Source of the DNA: Streptomyces sp. A0642
GTDB lineage: Bacteria; Actinomycetota; Actinomycetes; Streptomycetales; Streptomycetaceae
DNA length: 36,323 nucleotides
NCBI RefSeq assembly: GCF_004795105.1
Contig: NZ_SSBL01000046.1
Span: forward strand, 1 to 36,323
Reading direction: 5' to 3'
The translations under genes and the position numbers were made by a program. The notes under the pieces are model-generated. The model was not told where the DNA came from. It was given only the letters and a program-made list of their open reading frames with translations, and did no database searches. Of the stretch, positions 7,263 through 14,986 are shown one piece after another (the first letter of the stretch is position 1; each line of letters starts with the position of its first letter).

Positions 7263-9560
7263 TCAACGGTCCACTTTCTCACCCGTGCCCGACGGCTCGG
7301 GGCTTTCGGGACCGGTGTCCGGTGTCGGGTCACTCGGCTGCTCGGGTTCACTGCCGTCGTCGCCCGCCGCGCCGCGCGCGTGGGCGCGCTTGCGATGTGC
7401 ATACATCCGGATTCCGGCGAGCACCAGGAGCAGAAGTCCGCCGGCGATCACGAGCAGCACCGTCGGGGTGAGCTCGGAGACCTTCACGGTGAAGGCCATC
7501 TCCGCACCGTACGGCCTGCCGTCCTCCGTGTAGAGCTGCGCGGTCATCTGCACCTGACCGTTGATGTTGGCCGCGGCGTCGAATTTCACGGACTGGCTGT
7601 GGCCGGCGCCGATCTGGATCGGCTGCTCCGCCACGCCGCCGCCGTCGTTCAGCTCGAGACGCGTCGCGTTCTCCGACTTCAGCCGGAGCACCAGGTGACC
7701 GACGTCCTGGAGCAGTCTGTTCTGCACCGTCACGGGAATCGTGGCGCTGCGGCCGGACAGGGTGACATCCGACTTCGAGATGAGCTGCACCTCGTTGATG
7801 AGGCCCTGGAGATAGGTGCGCACCGCGTCCCGGTACTGCTGGGCCTCCAGGGGCTTCCCCCGCCACGACGTCGACATGGACCGGTTGACGGCGTTACCGA
7901 AGGGGGTCACCACCCGCTCGGGCTGGGTGAGGATGACCTGGAAGTCGTCGAGGGAGGCCTGGGTGGACTTGATGTCCTGGAAGGCCTGAGTGGGCAGCTC
8001 CTGGCTGCGCAGCTTCTTCGGGTACTGGGACGTCCGGGGGACCGTGGTGGTCGCCTCCGCGTCGGGCTTCTCCGCCGCTGCCTGCATCAGGGTCCGGGAC
8101 TGAGTCCAACGGCCGTCGTCGAGCGCTTGAAGGGCTCGTGCCATCGACTGGGCCTGGGCGATGGTCGGCATGCGCTGGGGCGCCACGACGACGCTCCGGT
8201 CCTTGTCCGTGTCCTGCTCGGACAGGGCGAGCGTGAGGGCGAGGAACTTCTGCACGGCGAGCGTGGAGTCTCCGGCCTTCGCCATGTCTCCCTGGAAGGC
8301 CGTCGAGAGCCGGGCGTCGGAGACCACCGCGGTGGTGCCACCGCCGATGGGCCGGGCTGCGGTCGGCGTGTAGGCCAGGCCGGCGGTCTCCTGCAGGCTG
8401 TCGCTGCGGGCGATCACGTTGTGGGCGCCGGTCGAGGTGGCGACATCCACGATGGAGGGGTCGATCGCGCCGTCGACCGGCCAGGCGAAGTCGGTCGACG
8501 GCTTCTTGTGGAGGATGGTCTCCACCGTCATTCCGGCGACCTCACTGGCCGTCTGGAGGTGGCTGAGCGTGCCCGACACGTTCTTGCCGCGGTGAGCGAT
8601 GGAGGCCAGATCGGGGTCCCCGAAGGGCAGTGCCACGACCTTGCCGTCCCCCACGGCCGCTTCCACCGAGCTGAGCCACTTCTTGGCCACCGCCTGGTTC
8701 GTGCCGGCGACCGTGGTGTCACCCTCCCTGACGCGATAGCTCTGCGTCATGGCGTTGACACTGGCGAGCAGGTCCGGGTCGATGACCCAGGTCACGGGCA
8801 ACTGGCTCCCGAGCGACACCATCCGTTCGAGGCGACCGCCCGGCGCGATCTCCGCGGCCAGGTCGTCGTCGGCGAACACCGGGGTCTGCTGCTCGTCCGA
8901 GCCGGTCTCCGCGGTGAGATGCGCCGATGCGATCAGCGGCCAGAGGTAGCTGATCCCGGTCTTGGAGTCACTGTCCTTGTTCTGCCAGGGCAGAAACGTC
9001 CGCTTGATGCCGAGCACGTGGTCGTACTGGGCCCGAGCTGTCCGGCCCGACAACGAGACGCCCAGCTGGTAGACGCCGTCGTCGCCGAGTCCGAGCTTGC
9101 TGACCGGCACGGAAAGGCTGAAGTCCCGGCTGATGCCCGAAGGAAGCTTGTCGATCTTGACCGTGTACTTGTCCCCGACCGGAAAGGGGTCCGTCCCCGG
9201 AACGTATCCGGTGCGCCGGGCGGCCGCGTCGATCGAGGTCCTGCCGTAGAGCTGCGGGCCCACGCGCAGGTCGACCTGCGCGTCGGTGACGGCTTCCTTG
9301 CCCTTGTTGGTCAGGGTGCCGGAGACGGTGAGCGTGTCCCCCTTCACAGGGGCGCTCGGCGTCAGGGTGTCCAGGGAGACCGAGACGGTGCTGGACCCCG
9401 TAGGGACCTTGCTCGCGCCGTCGGCCTGAGCCTGCGGGGCGGCGACCCCGGCCAGGAGAGCCGCGACGAGCGGGGCCCCGGCAAGCGCGGCGGCTGTGCG
9501 CCGCAGCCACCGGCGGGCAGGAGAGGGACTCATCCCCTGGTTGTCTGCCGCCTCGGCCAC
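7263..9560 (-). CDS. DUF6049 family secreted, membrane-anchored protein
   Basis: A large extracytoplasmic protein of about 765 residues. It starts with a signal peptide (Arg-rich n-region near 16-21, hydrophobic core 22-40, likely cleavage after AQA at 44-46). A long beta-rich exported region follows, containing a segment that reads like an immunoglobulin-like fold (VSVSLDTLTPSAPVKGDTLT). It ends with one transmembrane helix (about 695-717), a basic stop-transfer MYAHRKRAHARG and an acidic cytoplasmic tail. The open frame extends much further upstream and overlaps cca, so the true start must be internal. GTG at 9560 has GAGGGA upstream at good spacing and gives a normal signal peptide; ATG at 9533 is the alternative. 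I recognise it as the conserved protein upstream of mviN in Actinobacteria. Its function is unknown; position suggests a role in cell-wall assembly. Confidence 0.85.
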   Translation of the reverse strand: MAEAADNQGMSPSPARRWLRRTAAALAGAPLVAALLAGVAAPQAQADGASKVPTGSSTVSVSLDTLTPSAPVKGDTLTVSGTLTNKGKEAVTDAQVDLRVGPQLYGRTSIDAAARRTGYVPGTDPFPVGDKYTVKIDKLPSGISRDFSLSVPVSKLGLGDDGVYQLGVSLSGRTARAQYDHVLGIKRTFLPWQNKDSDSKTGISYLWPLIASAHLTAETGSDEQQTPVFADDDLAAEIAPGGRLERMVSLGSQLPVTWVIDPDLLASVNAMTQSYRVREGDTTVAGTNQAVAKKWLSSVEAAVGDGKVVALPFGDPDLASIAHRGKNVSGTLSHLQTASEVAGMTVETILHKKPSTDFAWPVDGAIDPSIVDVATSTGAHNVIARSDSLQETAGLAYTPTAARPIGGGTTAVVSDARLSTAFQGDMAKAGDSTLAVQKFLALTLALSEQDTDKDRSVVVAPQRMPTIAQAQSMARALQALDDGRWTQSRTLMQAAAEKPDAEATTTVPRTSQYPKKLRSQELPTQAFQDIKSTQASLDDFQVILTQPERVVTPFGNAVNRSMSTSWRGKPLEAQQYRDAVRTYLQGLINEVQLISKSDVTLSGRSATIPVTVQNRLLQDVGHLVLRLKSENATRLELNDGGGVAEQPIQIGAGHSQSVKFDAAANINGQVQMTAQLYTEDGRPYGAEMAFTVKVSELTPTVLLVIAGGLLLLVLAGIRMYAHRKRAHARGAAGDDGSEPEQPSDPTPDTGPESPEPSGTGEKVDR

Positions 9561-9703
9561 GCGTACCCGTCCCTCGTCGTCGTCAGCTGCTGTAGATCGT
9601 CGTCCGTTGCTGCGTCCCCGCATGGTAACGAGGTGCGCCGGGACCGAGTGCCGGGGCGTCCGCCACATGATCGGGAGAGTCTCGCAGGCTGAACGGAAAC
9701 CGT

Positions 9704-9741
9704 GACGCCTCGGGCGGTCCGGGCACGTACCCTTTTCTGTT
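9704..9741 (+). promoter_or_regulatory. Probable leaderless promoter of cca
   Basis: TACCCT at 9729-9734 matches the TAnnnT -10 pattern and ends seven bases before the GTG start of cca at 9742, which has no ribosome binding site. That spacing places the transcription start at or next to the start codon, so the mRNA is probably leaderless. A GTGACG about 20 bases upstream is only a fair -35. Confidence 0.4.
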
Positions 9742-11184
9742 GTGCCGAACGCCAACGAAGACAACTCCAGCGCCCTGACCCAGGTGCAGCTCCGCGCAGT
9801 CAGCGAACTGCTGCGGGTCTCCCCGGTCGCCGACGATCTCGCCCGCCGATTCCAGGATGCCGGATTCCGTCTCGCCCTGGTCGGCGGCTCGGTCCGGGAC
9901 GCGCTCCTCGGCAGGCTGGGGAACGATCTGGACTTCACGACCGACGCGCGCCCCGAGGACGTACTGAAGATCGTCAGGCCCTGGGCGGACTCGGTGTGGG
10001 AGGTCGGGATCGCCTTCGGCACGGTGGGCGCCCAGAAGGACGGCTACCAGATCGAAGTCACCACATACCGCTCCGAGGCGTACGACAGGACCTCGCGGAA
10101 GCCCGAGGTTTCCTACGGTGACTCCATCGAGGAAGACCTGGTCCGCCGGGATTTCACGGTGAACGCGATGGCCGTCGCGCTGCCGCAGAAGGAATTCATC
10201 GATCCGCACGGGGGCCTCGAGGACCTGGCGGAGCGAGTTCTTCGCACGCCCGGAACGCCTGAGGAGTCCTTCTCGGACGACCCCCTGCGCATGCTGAGGG
10301 CCGCGCGCTTTGCCGCACAACTGGACTTCGAGGTCGCTCCGGACGTCGTCGCCGCGATGACGGAGATGGCGGGCCGGATCGAGATCGTCTCCGCCGAGAG
10401 GGTGAGGGAGGAACTCAACAAGCTCCTGCTCTCGTCGCATCCCCGAAAAGGCCTGGCACTGCTCGTCGACTCGGGACTGGCCGGTCAGGTCCTTCCCGAG
10501 CTGCCCGCGCTGCGACTGGAACGTGACGAGCATCACCGTCACAAGGATGTGTACGAGCACTCCCTGACGGTCCTGGAGCAGGCGATCGACCTGGAGCAGG
10601 ACGGTCCGGACCTCGTTCTGCGCCTTGCCGCCCTCCTCCATGACATCGGCAAGCCGAGGACCCGGCGGTTCGAGAAGGACGGACGGGTCTCGTTCCATCA
10701 CCACGAGGTGGTGGGAGCCAAGATGGTCAAGAAGCGCATGACCGAGCTCAAGTACTCCAACGAGATGGTCAAGGACGTGGCGAAGCTGGTGGAACTGCAC
10801 CTGCGTTTCCACGGGTACGGCGACGGGGAGTGGACCGACTCGGCGGTCCGCCGCTACGTACGTGATGCAGGACCCCTTTTGGAGCGGCTGCACAAGCTGA
10901 CCCGCTCGGACTGCACGACACGGAACAAGCGCAAGGCCAGTGCCCTCTCGCGGACCTACGACGGGCTGGAGGAGCGCATCGCCCAGTTGCAGGACCAGGA
11001 GGAACTGGATTCGATCAGGCCGGACCTGGACGGCAACGAGATCATGCGGATCCTGGACGTCGGGCCGGGGCCCGTCATCGGCCAGGCCTACGCGTTCCTG
11101 CTTGAACTGCGCCTGGAGAACGGGCCGATGGAGCACGACGCGGCGGTGGCGGAGCTCAAGAAGTGGTGGGCGGCGCAGGGCTGA
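9742..11184 (+). CDS. cca: CCA tRNA nucleotidyltransferase with HD domain
   Basis: Adds or repairs the 3' CCA end of tRNAs using CTP and ATP without a template. The 480-residue protein has the class II nucleotidyltransferase head with GGSVRD (48-53) and the metal-binding DLDF pair (62-65), followed by RRDFTVNAMA, the family signature. A C-terminal HD phosphohydrolase domain carries HDIGKP (His300, Asp301) and upstream His residues in HHRHKDVYEHS. The HD domain is usual in actinobacterial Cca. It begins with GTG and has no ribosome binding site, which suggests a leaderless message. It is divergent from the DUF6049 gene and convergent with an MFS gene, and the shared 3' gap holds two parS sites. 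Confidence 0.96.
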   Translation: MPNANEDNSSALTQVQLRAVSELLRVSPVADDLARRFQDAGFRLALVGGSVRDALLGRLGNDLDFTTDARPEDVLKIVRPWADSVWEVGIAFGTVGAQKDGYQIEVTTYRSEAYDRTSRKPEVSYGDSIEEDLVRRDFTVNAMAVALPQKEFIDPHGGLEDLAERVLRTPGTPEESFSDDPLRMLRAARFAAQLDFEVAPDVVAAMTEMAGRIEIVSAERVREELNKLLLSSHPRKGLALLVDSGLAGQVLPELPALRLERDEHHRHKDVYEHSLTVLEQAIDLEQDGPDLVLRLAALLHDIGKPRTRRFEKDGRVSFHHHEVVGAKMVKKRMTELKYSNEMVKDVAKLVELHLRFHGYGDGEWTDSAVRRYVRDAGPLLERLHKLTRSDCTTRNKRKASALSRTYDGLEERIAQLQDQEELDSIRPDLDGNEIMRILDVGPGPVIGQAYAFLLELRLENGPMEHDAAVAELKKWWAAQG

Positions 11185-11217
11185 GGCCGTGAAGGCCTGG
11201 TCTGCCAGGAGGACCGC

Positions 11218-11245
11218 TGGTCATGTTTCACGTGAAACATGACCA
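11218..11245. other. parS: parS site within a 28-bp perfect palindrome
   Basis: The central 16 bases (11224-11239) are TGTTTCACGTGAAACA, the exact Streptomyces parS consensus. The symmetry continues outward for six more bases on each side (arms begin TGGTCA and end TGACCA), giving 28 bp of perfect dyad symmetry. It sits between the 3' ends of two convergent genes. The extra symmetry could also let the transcript fold as a terminator. Confidence 0.93.
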
Positions 11246-11259
11246 ACGGCGGAGAACGG

Positions 11260-11291
11260 GAGGGCGCTGTTTCACGTGAAACAGCGCCCTC
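11260..11291. other. parS: parS site within a 32-bp perfect palindrome, probably also a bidirectional terminator
   Basis: The core TGTTTCACGTGAAACA occupies 11268-11283 and is flanked by GAGGGCGC and its complement GCGCCCTC, making 32 bp of perfect dyad symmetry. The right end overlaps the stop codon of the leftward MFS gene (11290-11292). Its centre lies 44 bp from that of the preceding parS. A GC-rich outer stem in a convergent 3' gap is what an intrinsic terminator would look like, so the element may do two jobs. Confidence 0.93.
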
Positions 11292-12549
11292 AGTCGCTCC
11301 TGCTCCACCGGAAAAGCATCGTCGCTACGAGGGCGTAGAGCAGGGCTACCCCGAGCAGTACCGTCGCCGAGCGCCCATCGGCGGGCAGGAGCAGCGCGGA
11401 AGTGGCGGCGGCGCCCACAAAGGCCACGTTGAACAGCACGTCGTAGAGCGAGAAGATCCGGCCGCGGAATGAATCGTCCACGGCCGTCTGGACCACGGTG
11501 TCCGTCGCGATCTTCGTTCCCTGAGTGGCCAGTCCCAGGAGGAACGCTGCCATGAGCATGGGCGCCGGCCTGAACCAGAGGCCCAGGGCCGGCACCAGTG
11601 CGGCGCCCATCGCGGCGAGCACCATCATCCAGCGGAACCCGCCCAGACGTCCCGCGGCCCACGGAGTCAGCACCGCTGCCGCGAAGAACCCCGCACCGGA
11701 GACCCCGACCGCCAGACCGAGCAGCGCCAGCCCGTCGGACTCGTCGTCGGTCCAGGCGTACCGGCACAGCATCAGGAGCATGACCGTCAGTGCCCCGTAA
11801 CAGAAGCGGACCACCGTCATGGCGGCCAGGGCCCTGGCGGCGTTCCTCCGCTCTGCCAGATGGCGCACTCCGTGACGCAGGCCGCGCGCGGTGGTGGCCA
11901 GCGCGGTCCGCAGGCGAAGGTGGTTCTCCCGCCGGTCCGGTCCCAGCAGGCCGGAAGCAAGGCTCAGGGAGGCGAGCGCCGAGGCCAGGTAGAGCCCCGC
12001 GCCCAGGAGTACCGCCGCTGCGTCGGAGTCCTTGAAGAGCAGCCGCACAGCGAAAGCGAGACCGCCGCCCGCCGTGGCGGCAAGGGTGCCCGCGGTCGGT
12101 GACAGCGAGTTGGCCAGCACCAGCAGATCCCGGTCGACGACGCGTGGCAACGCGGCGGAGAGGCCGGCGAGGACGAAGCGGTTGACGGCGGTGACGCAGA
12201 GCGCCGAGGCGTAGAAGAGCCAGTTGGGAGCGGAGCCGAGGATCAGGAGCGCCGTGCAGCAGCTGAGCGCGGCGCGCAGGAGGTTGCCGTAGAGGAAGAC
12301 CTGACGGCGCGGCCAGCGGTCCAGGAGCACACCGGCGAACGGGCCGATGAGCGAGTAAGGCAGCAGGAGTACGGCCATCGCGGAGGCGATCGCGCCGGCC
12401 GACGCCTGCTTCTCCGGTGAGAAGACGACATGCGCCGCGAGAGCCACCTGATAGACGCCGTCGGCGGACTGGGACAGGACCCGCACGGCCAGGAGGCGGC
12501 GGAAGTTCCTCAGGCGCAGGAGTACGCGCAGGTCACGCACGACGGGCAT
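11290..12549 (-). CDS. MFS transporter
   Basis: A major facilitator superfamily permease of 419 residues with about twelve hydrophobic segments. A family-like loop is present after the second helix (LLDRWPRRQVFLYG, resembling the GxLaDrxGRr motif A). The N-terminal RNFRRLLAVRVLSQSADGVYQVAL resembles MFS members annotated as efflux or enterobactin-exporter-like; the substrate cannot be assigned. I choose ATG 12549; a GTG at 12564 is in frame. Neither has a clear ribosome binding site, and the frame emerges directly from a strong terminator hairpin (12569-12607), so where its transcript begins is unclear. Its stop codon overlaps a parS-containing palindrome. Confidence 0.85.
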   Translation of the reverse strand: MPVVRDLRVLLRLRNFRRLLAVRVLSQSADGVYQVALAAHVVFSPEKQASAGAIASAMAVLLLPYSLIGPFAGVLLDRWPRRQVFLYGNLLRAALSCCTALLILGSAPNWLFYASALCVTAVNRFVLAGLSAALPRVVDRDLLVLANSLSPTAGTLAATAGGGLAFAVRLLFKDSDAAAVLLGAGLYLASALASLSLASGLLGPDRRENHLRLRTALATTARGLRHGVRHLAERRNAARALAAMTVVRFCYGALTVMLLMLCRYAWTDDESDGLALLGLAVGVSGAGFFAAAVLTPWAAGRLGGFRWMMVLAAMGAALVPALGLWFRPAPMLMAAFLLGLATQGTKIATDTVVQTAVDDSFRGRIFSLYDVLFNVAFVGAAATSALLLPADGRSATVLLGVALLYALVATMLFRWSRSD

Positions 12550-12568
12550 GGGAGCAAGGGTCACATAC

Positions 12569-12607
12569 GTTGAGGGTCCCCGGGCGGATTGCCCGGGGAC
12601 CCTCAAC
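12569..12607 (-). terminator. Strong hairpin terminator after the inositol-phosphate synthase gene
   Basis: A perfect 17-bp stem with a 5-base loop. The inner arms are TGAGGGTCCCCGGGC (12571-12585) and its exact complement (12591-12605), extended by GT/AC pairs at the base. There is no long T-run, as is common in Streptomyces. It lies downstream of the leftward inositol-phosphate synthase gene and only about 20 bases before the next start codon, so it separates the two transcription units. Confidence 0.8.
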
Positions 12608-12620
12608 AGTGCGGGGAGCC

Positions 12621-12709
12621 AGGAAGCGTTGCCGCTCCCCGACAGGAAGCGCTGCCGCCCTCATCAGGATGCGTTGGCTTCCCATCGAGAAGCGTTGCCG
12701 CTCCTCGTC
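12621..12709. repeat. Four degenerate 22-23 bp tandem repeats
   Basis: Four head-to-tail units begin at 12621, 12644, 12666 and 12688. Unit 1 starts AGGAAGCGTTGCCGCTCC, unit 2 AGGAAGCGCTGCCGCCC, unit 3 AGGATGCGTTGGCTTCCC and unit 4 AGAAGCGTTGCCGCTCC. Units 1 and 4 contain an AGCG-TTGC-CGCT mini-hairpin. The block lies in the 190-base gap between the terminator and the stop codon of the inositol-phosphate synthase gene. I do not recognise the family. Confidence 0.75.
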
Positions 12710-12739
12710 ACACCGCGCCGCCCCACCGTGTCAGGTGGG

Positions 12740-13822
12740 TCAGTTGGAGACCTCACCGCGGATGAACTTCTCGACGTTCTCACGGGCCTCGTCGTCGAAG
12801 TACTGAACCGGCGGGGACTTCATGAAGTACGAGGACGCGGAGAGGATCGGGCCGCCGATGCCGCGGTCCTTGGCGATCTTCGCGGCGCGGACGGCGTCGA
12901 TGATGACACCGGCCGAGTTCGGGGAGTCCCAGACCTCGAGCTTGTACTCCAGGTTCAGCGGAACGTCACCGAAGGCACGGCCCTCGAGGCGCACGTACGC
13001 CCACTTGCGGTCGTCCAGCCAGGCCACGTAGTCCGAGGGGCCGATGTGGACGTTGTCCGCACCGAGCTCGCGGTCACGGATCTGCGAGGTGACGGCCTGC
13101 GTCTTCGAGATCTTCTTGGACTCCAGGCGCTCACGCTCGAGCATGTTCTTGAAGTCCATGTTGCCGCCGACGTTCAGCTGCATCGTGCGGTCCAGGACGA
13201 CGCCCCGGTCCTCGAAGAGCTTCGCCATCACGCGGTGCGTGATCGTGGCGCCGACCTGCGACTTGATGTCGTCGCCGACGATCGGGACACCGGCCTCGGT
13301 GAACTTGTCCGCCCACTCCTTGGTGCCGGCGATGAAGACCGGGAGGGCGTTGACGAACGCGACCTTGGCGTCGATGGCGCACTGCGCGTAGAACTTCGCA
13401 GCGACCTCCGAACCGACGGGGAGGTAGCAGACGAGGACGTCGACCTTGCGGTCCTTGAGGATCTGGACGATGTCGACCGGGGCCTCGGTCGACTCCTCGA
13501 TGGTCTCGCGGTAGTACTTGCCCAGGCCGTCGTGGGTGTGGCCACGCTGGACGGTCACACCGGCGCTCGGCACGTCGCAGAGCTTGATGGTGTTGTTCTC
13601 GCTGGCGCCGATGGCGTCCGAGAGGTCGAGGCCGACCTTCTTCGCGTCGACGTCGAAGGCGGCGACGAACTCGACGTCCCGCACGTGGTACTCGCCGAAC
13701 TGGACGTGCATCAGACCGGGCACCTTGCCGGCCGGATCGGCGTCCTTGTAGTACTCGACGCCCTGGACCAGCGAGGCGGCGCAGTTGCCCACGCCGACGA
13801 TGGCTACGCGAACCGAACCCAT
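12740..13822 (-). CDS. ino1: Inositol-3-phosphate synthase
   Basis: Converts glucose 6-phosphate to 1L-myo-inositol 1-phosphate using NAD internally, supplying inositol for phosphatidylinositol lipids and mycothiol. The 360-residue length matches the short actinobacterial/archaeal form. The N-terminal dinucleotide fold has GVGNCAASLVQG (about 9-20). The family core segments GDDIKSQVGAT and LNVGGNMDFKNM are both present, the latter followed by the lysine-rich ERERLESKKISKT region of the active site. ATG start with GGGAG eight bases upstream. It lies 61 bases downstream of a PadR-type regulator on the same strand and is probably cotranscribed with it, which would place inositol supply under that regulator. 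Confidence 0.94.
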   Translation of the reverse strand: MGSVRVAIVGVGNCAASLVQGVEYYKDADPAGKVPGLMHVQFGEYHVRDVEFVAAFDVDAKKVGLDLSDAIGASENNTIKLCDVPSAGVTVQRGHTHDGLGKYYRETIEESTEAPVDIVQILKDRKVDVLVCYLPVGSEVAAKFYAQCAIDAKVAFVNALPVFIAGTKEWADKFTEAGVPIVGDDIKSQVGATITHRVMAKLFEDRGVVLDRTMQLNVGGNMDFKNMLERERLESKKISKTQAVTSQIRDRELGADNVHIGPSDYVAWLDDRKWAYVRLEGRAFGDVPLNLEYKLEVWDSPNSAGVIIDAVRAAKIAKDRGIGGPILSASSYFMKSPPVQYFDDEARENVEKFIRGEVSN

Positions 13823-13883
13823 TCCGGTTGCTCCCTGTGTGTAATGGATGTTCCTGATGAGGCCCCGCCGAACTGCGGGAACC

Positions 13884-14585
13884 TCACTTGGCGGTGTCGC
13901 CGGACGGATCCGGCGGGTTGTTACCCCGCCGGGGCAGGCCGTCCGGCTCTCCTGCGGTGTCCTGCTGAGCTGAGCCCTCGGGCGAGGATCGTCGCTGATC
14001 CCGTCCCGACCGCTCGCTCTCGATGAGCTCGTTCAGCCAGCGCACTTCGCGCTCCACGGACTCCATGCCGTGTCGCTGCAGCTCAAGTGTGTAGTCGTCG
14101 AGGCGCTCGCGGGTGCGGGCCAGAGAGGCGCTCATCTTCTCGAGACGCTCCTCCAGCCGGCTGCGACGGCCTTCCAGCACCCGCATCCGCACCTCGTGCT
14201 CCGTCTGCCCGAAGAAGGCGAACCGAGCAGCGAAGTGCTCGTCCTCCCAGGAGTCGGGCCCGGTGTGCGAGAGCAGCTCCTCGAAGTGCTCCTTACCTTC
14301 TGCCGTCAACCGGTAGACGATCTTGGCGCGGCGCCCCGCCAGTGAAGAGGCGGGGGCGACCGCACGGCCGGCGCCGGGAAGGTCGGGCGGAGCGTTCCCC
14401 GGTTCCTCGATCAACCAGCCGTTGGCGACCAGCGTCTTGAGGCAGGGGTAAAGGGTTCCGTAGCTGAAAGCGCGGAAGATCCCCAACGAGGTATTGAGGC
14501 GCTTGCGCAGCTCGTAGCCGTGCATCGGGGACTCGCGGAGCAGCCCGAGGACGGCGAACTCGAGGATGCCTGAGCGTCTGCTCAA
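13884..14585 (-). CDS. PadR family transcriptional regulator
   Basis: The 233-residue protein starts with a PadR winged helix (about 6-95). Signature stretches are ILEFAVLGLLRESPMHGYELRK and the recognition region FSYGTLYPCLKTLVANGWL. A longer than usual wing region rich in Ala/Pro is inserted at about 62-85. The C-terminal part (about 125-200) is helical and coiled-coil-like (RRSRLEERLEKMSASLARTRERL), as in PadR dimerisation helices, and a disordered polar tail follows. The start is a TTG at 14585 behind a strong AAGGAGGAGG site. A perfect inverted repeat with ATGTAT/ATACAT half-sites lies over its own predicted transcription start (14658-14684), so autorepression is likely. The ligand is unknown; the downstream inositol-phosphate synthase gene suggests control of inositol synthesis. 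Confidence 0.9.
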   Translation of the reverse strand: MSRRSGILEFAVLGLLRESPMHGYELRKRLNTSLGIFRAFSYGTLYPCLKTLVANGWLIEEPGNAPPDLPGAGRAVAPASSLAGRRAKIVYRLTAEGKEHFEELLSHTGPDSWEDEHFAARFAFFGQTEHEVRMRVLEGRRSRLEERLEKMSASLARTRERLDDYTLELQRHGMESVEREVRWLNELIESERSGRDQRRSSPEGSAQQDTAGEPDGLPRRGNNPPDPSGDTAK

Positions 14586-14657
14586 CCTCGCCTCCTCCTT
14601 CTCCGCGTGCTCTCACGTGGCCCTGTGCCGAGCCGGTGTGCCGAGTCGATGTACCGA

Positions 14658-14684
14658 GCTGATGTATCGACTCGATACATCAGC
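14658..14684. promoter_or_regulatory. PadR-type operator, 27-bp perfect inverted repeat
   Basis: The left arm GCTGATGTATCGA (14658-14670) and right arm TCGATACATCAGC (14672-14684) are exact complements around a single C. The ATGTAT...ATACAT half-sites resemble the ATGT-N8-ACAT operators bound by PadR proteins. Counting from the promoter just upstream, transcription should begin inside this repeat, so a bound repressor would block initiation. Confidence 0.85.
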
Positions 14685-14713
14685 ACGATAGATCGGACTC
14701 GCGGCTGCGACAA
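14685..14713 (-). promoter_or_regulatory. Promoter of the padR-ino1 unit
   Basis: On the minus strand TTGTCG (14713-14708) is followed after 17 bases by TATCGT (14690-14685). The spacing is optimal and both hexamers fit a housekeeping promoter. The predicted start lies in the adjacent inverted repeat. Confidence 0.6.
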
Positions 14714-14805
14714 GGGGCGCCTTAGTGAGCGGCGTCACATCGCCAATTCGTAGCAACCGACTTGCGTAATTTGAGGTGAAGTTCGGCTCCAGGAGGGTTT
14801 TGACC

Positions 14806-14979
14806 GTGCGTAGTCTGTGCGGCATGCAGACCACCGGGAACCGTGTGACGTCCGAGCACGTCAGTCGTCGCGGACTAACCGGATGCACTGCGGATGAGCC
14901 TGTCGCCGGGCTGGTCCGTAATTCGGGGGACCGGATCTCAACTGCCGCTTCCAGGCGTTCTCGCCTGCCCGAGGAGTAG
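14806..14979 (+). CDS. Candidate 57-residue leader ORF before the penicillin-binding protein
   Basis: A GTG at 14806 follows an AGGAGGG ribosome binding site (14791-14797) at good spacing, and opens a frame of 57 codons ending in TAG at 14977-14979. The last codons, GAG GAG, are the ribosome binding site of the downstream penicillin-binding protein gene, whose ATG lies seven bases after this stop, so translation of the two would be coupled. The peptide is polar and basic, with two Cys residues and no signal or membrane segment; I recognise no family. An ATG at 14824 is an alternative start. Third-position GC is near 70 percent, well below neighbouring genes, which argues against a conserved protein but not against a regulatory leader peptide. 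The rest of the 400-base gap 14586-14986 holds the PadR promoter and operator and short weak hairpins. Confidence 0.4.
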   Translation: MRSLCGMQTTGNRVTSEHVSRRGLTGCTADEPVAGLVRNSGDRISTAASRRSRLPEE

Positions 14980-14986
14980 TCGTTCG

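Noticed and set aside
9583..11136. A 517-codon minus-strand frame over cca.
   Set aside because: Antisense shadow of a strongly conserved gene; no domain can be recognised.
12621..12709. CRISPR-like array.
   Set aside because: Units of 22 bp follow each other without spacers, are degenerate, and no cas gene is nearby.
12548..14026. A 492-codon plus-strand frame over the inositol synthase gene.
   Set aside because: It mirrors a highly conserved gene, its translation is Asp/Val/Leu-rich shadow sequence, and it crosses the terminator and repeat block.
14690..14986. A cyclic-di-AMP riboswitch before the penicillin-binding protein gene.
   Set aside because: Such switches precede wall genes in Actinobacteria, but I could not find their conserved cores here; only short weak hairpins are present.
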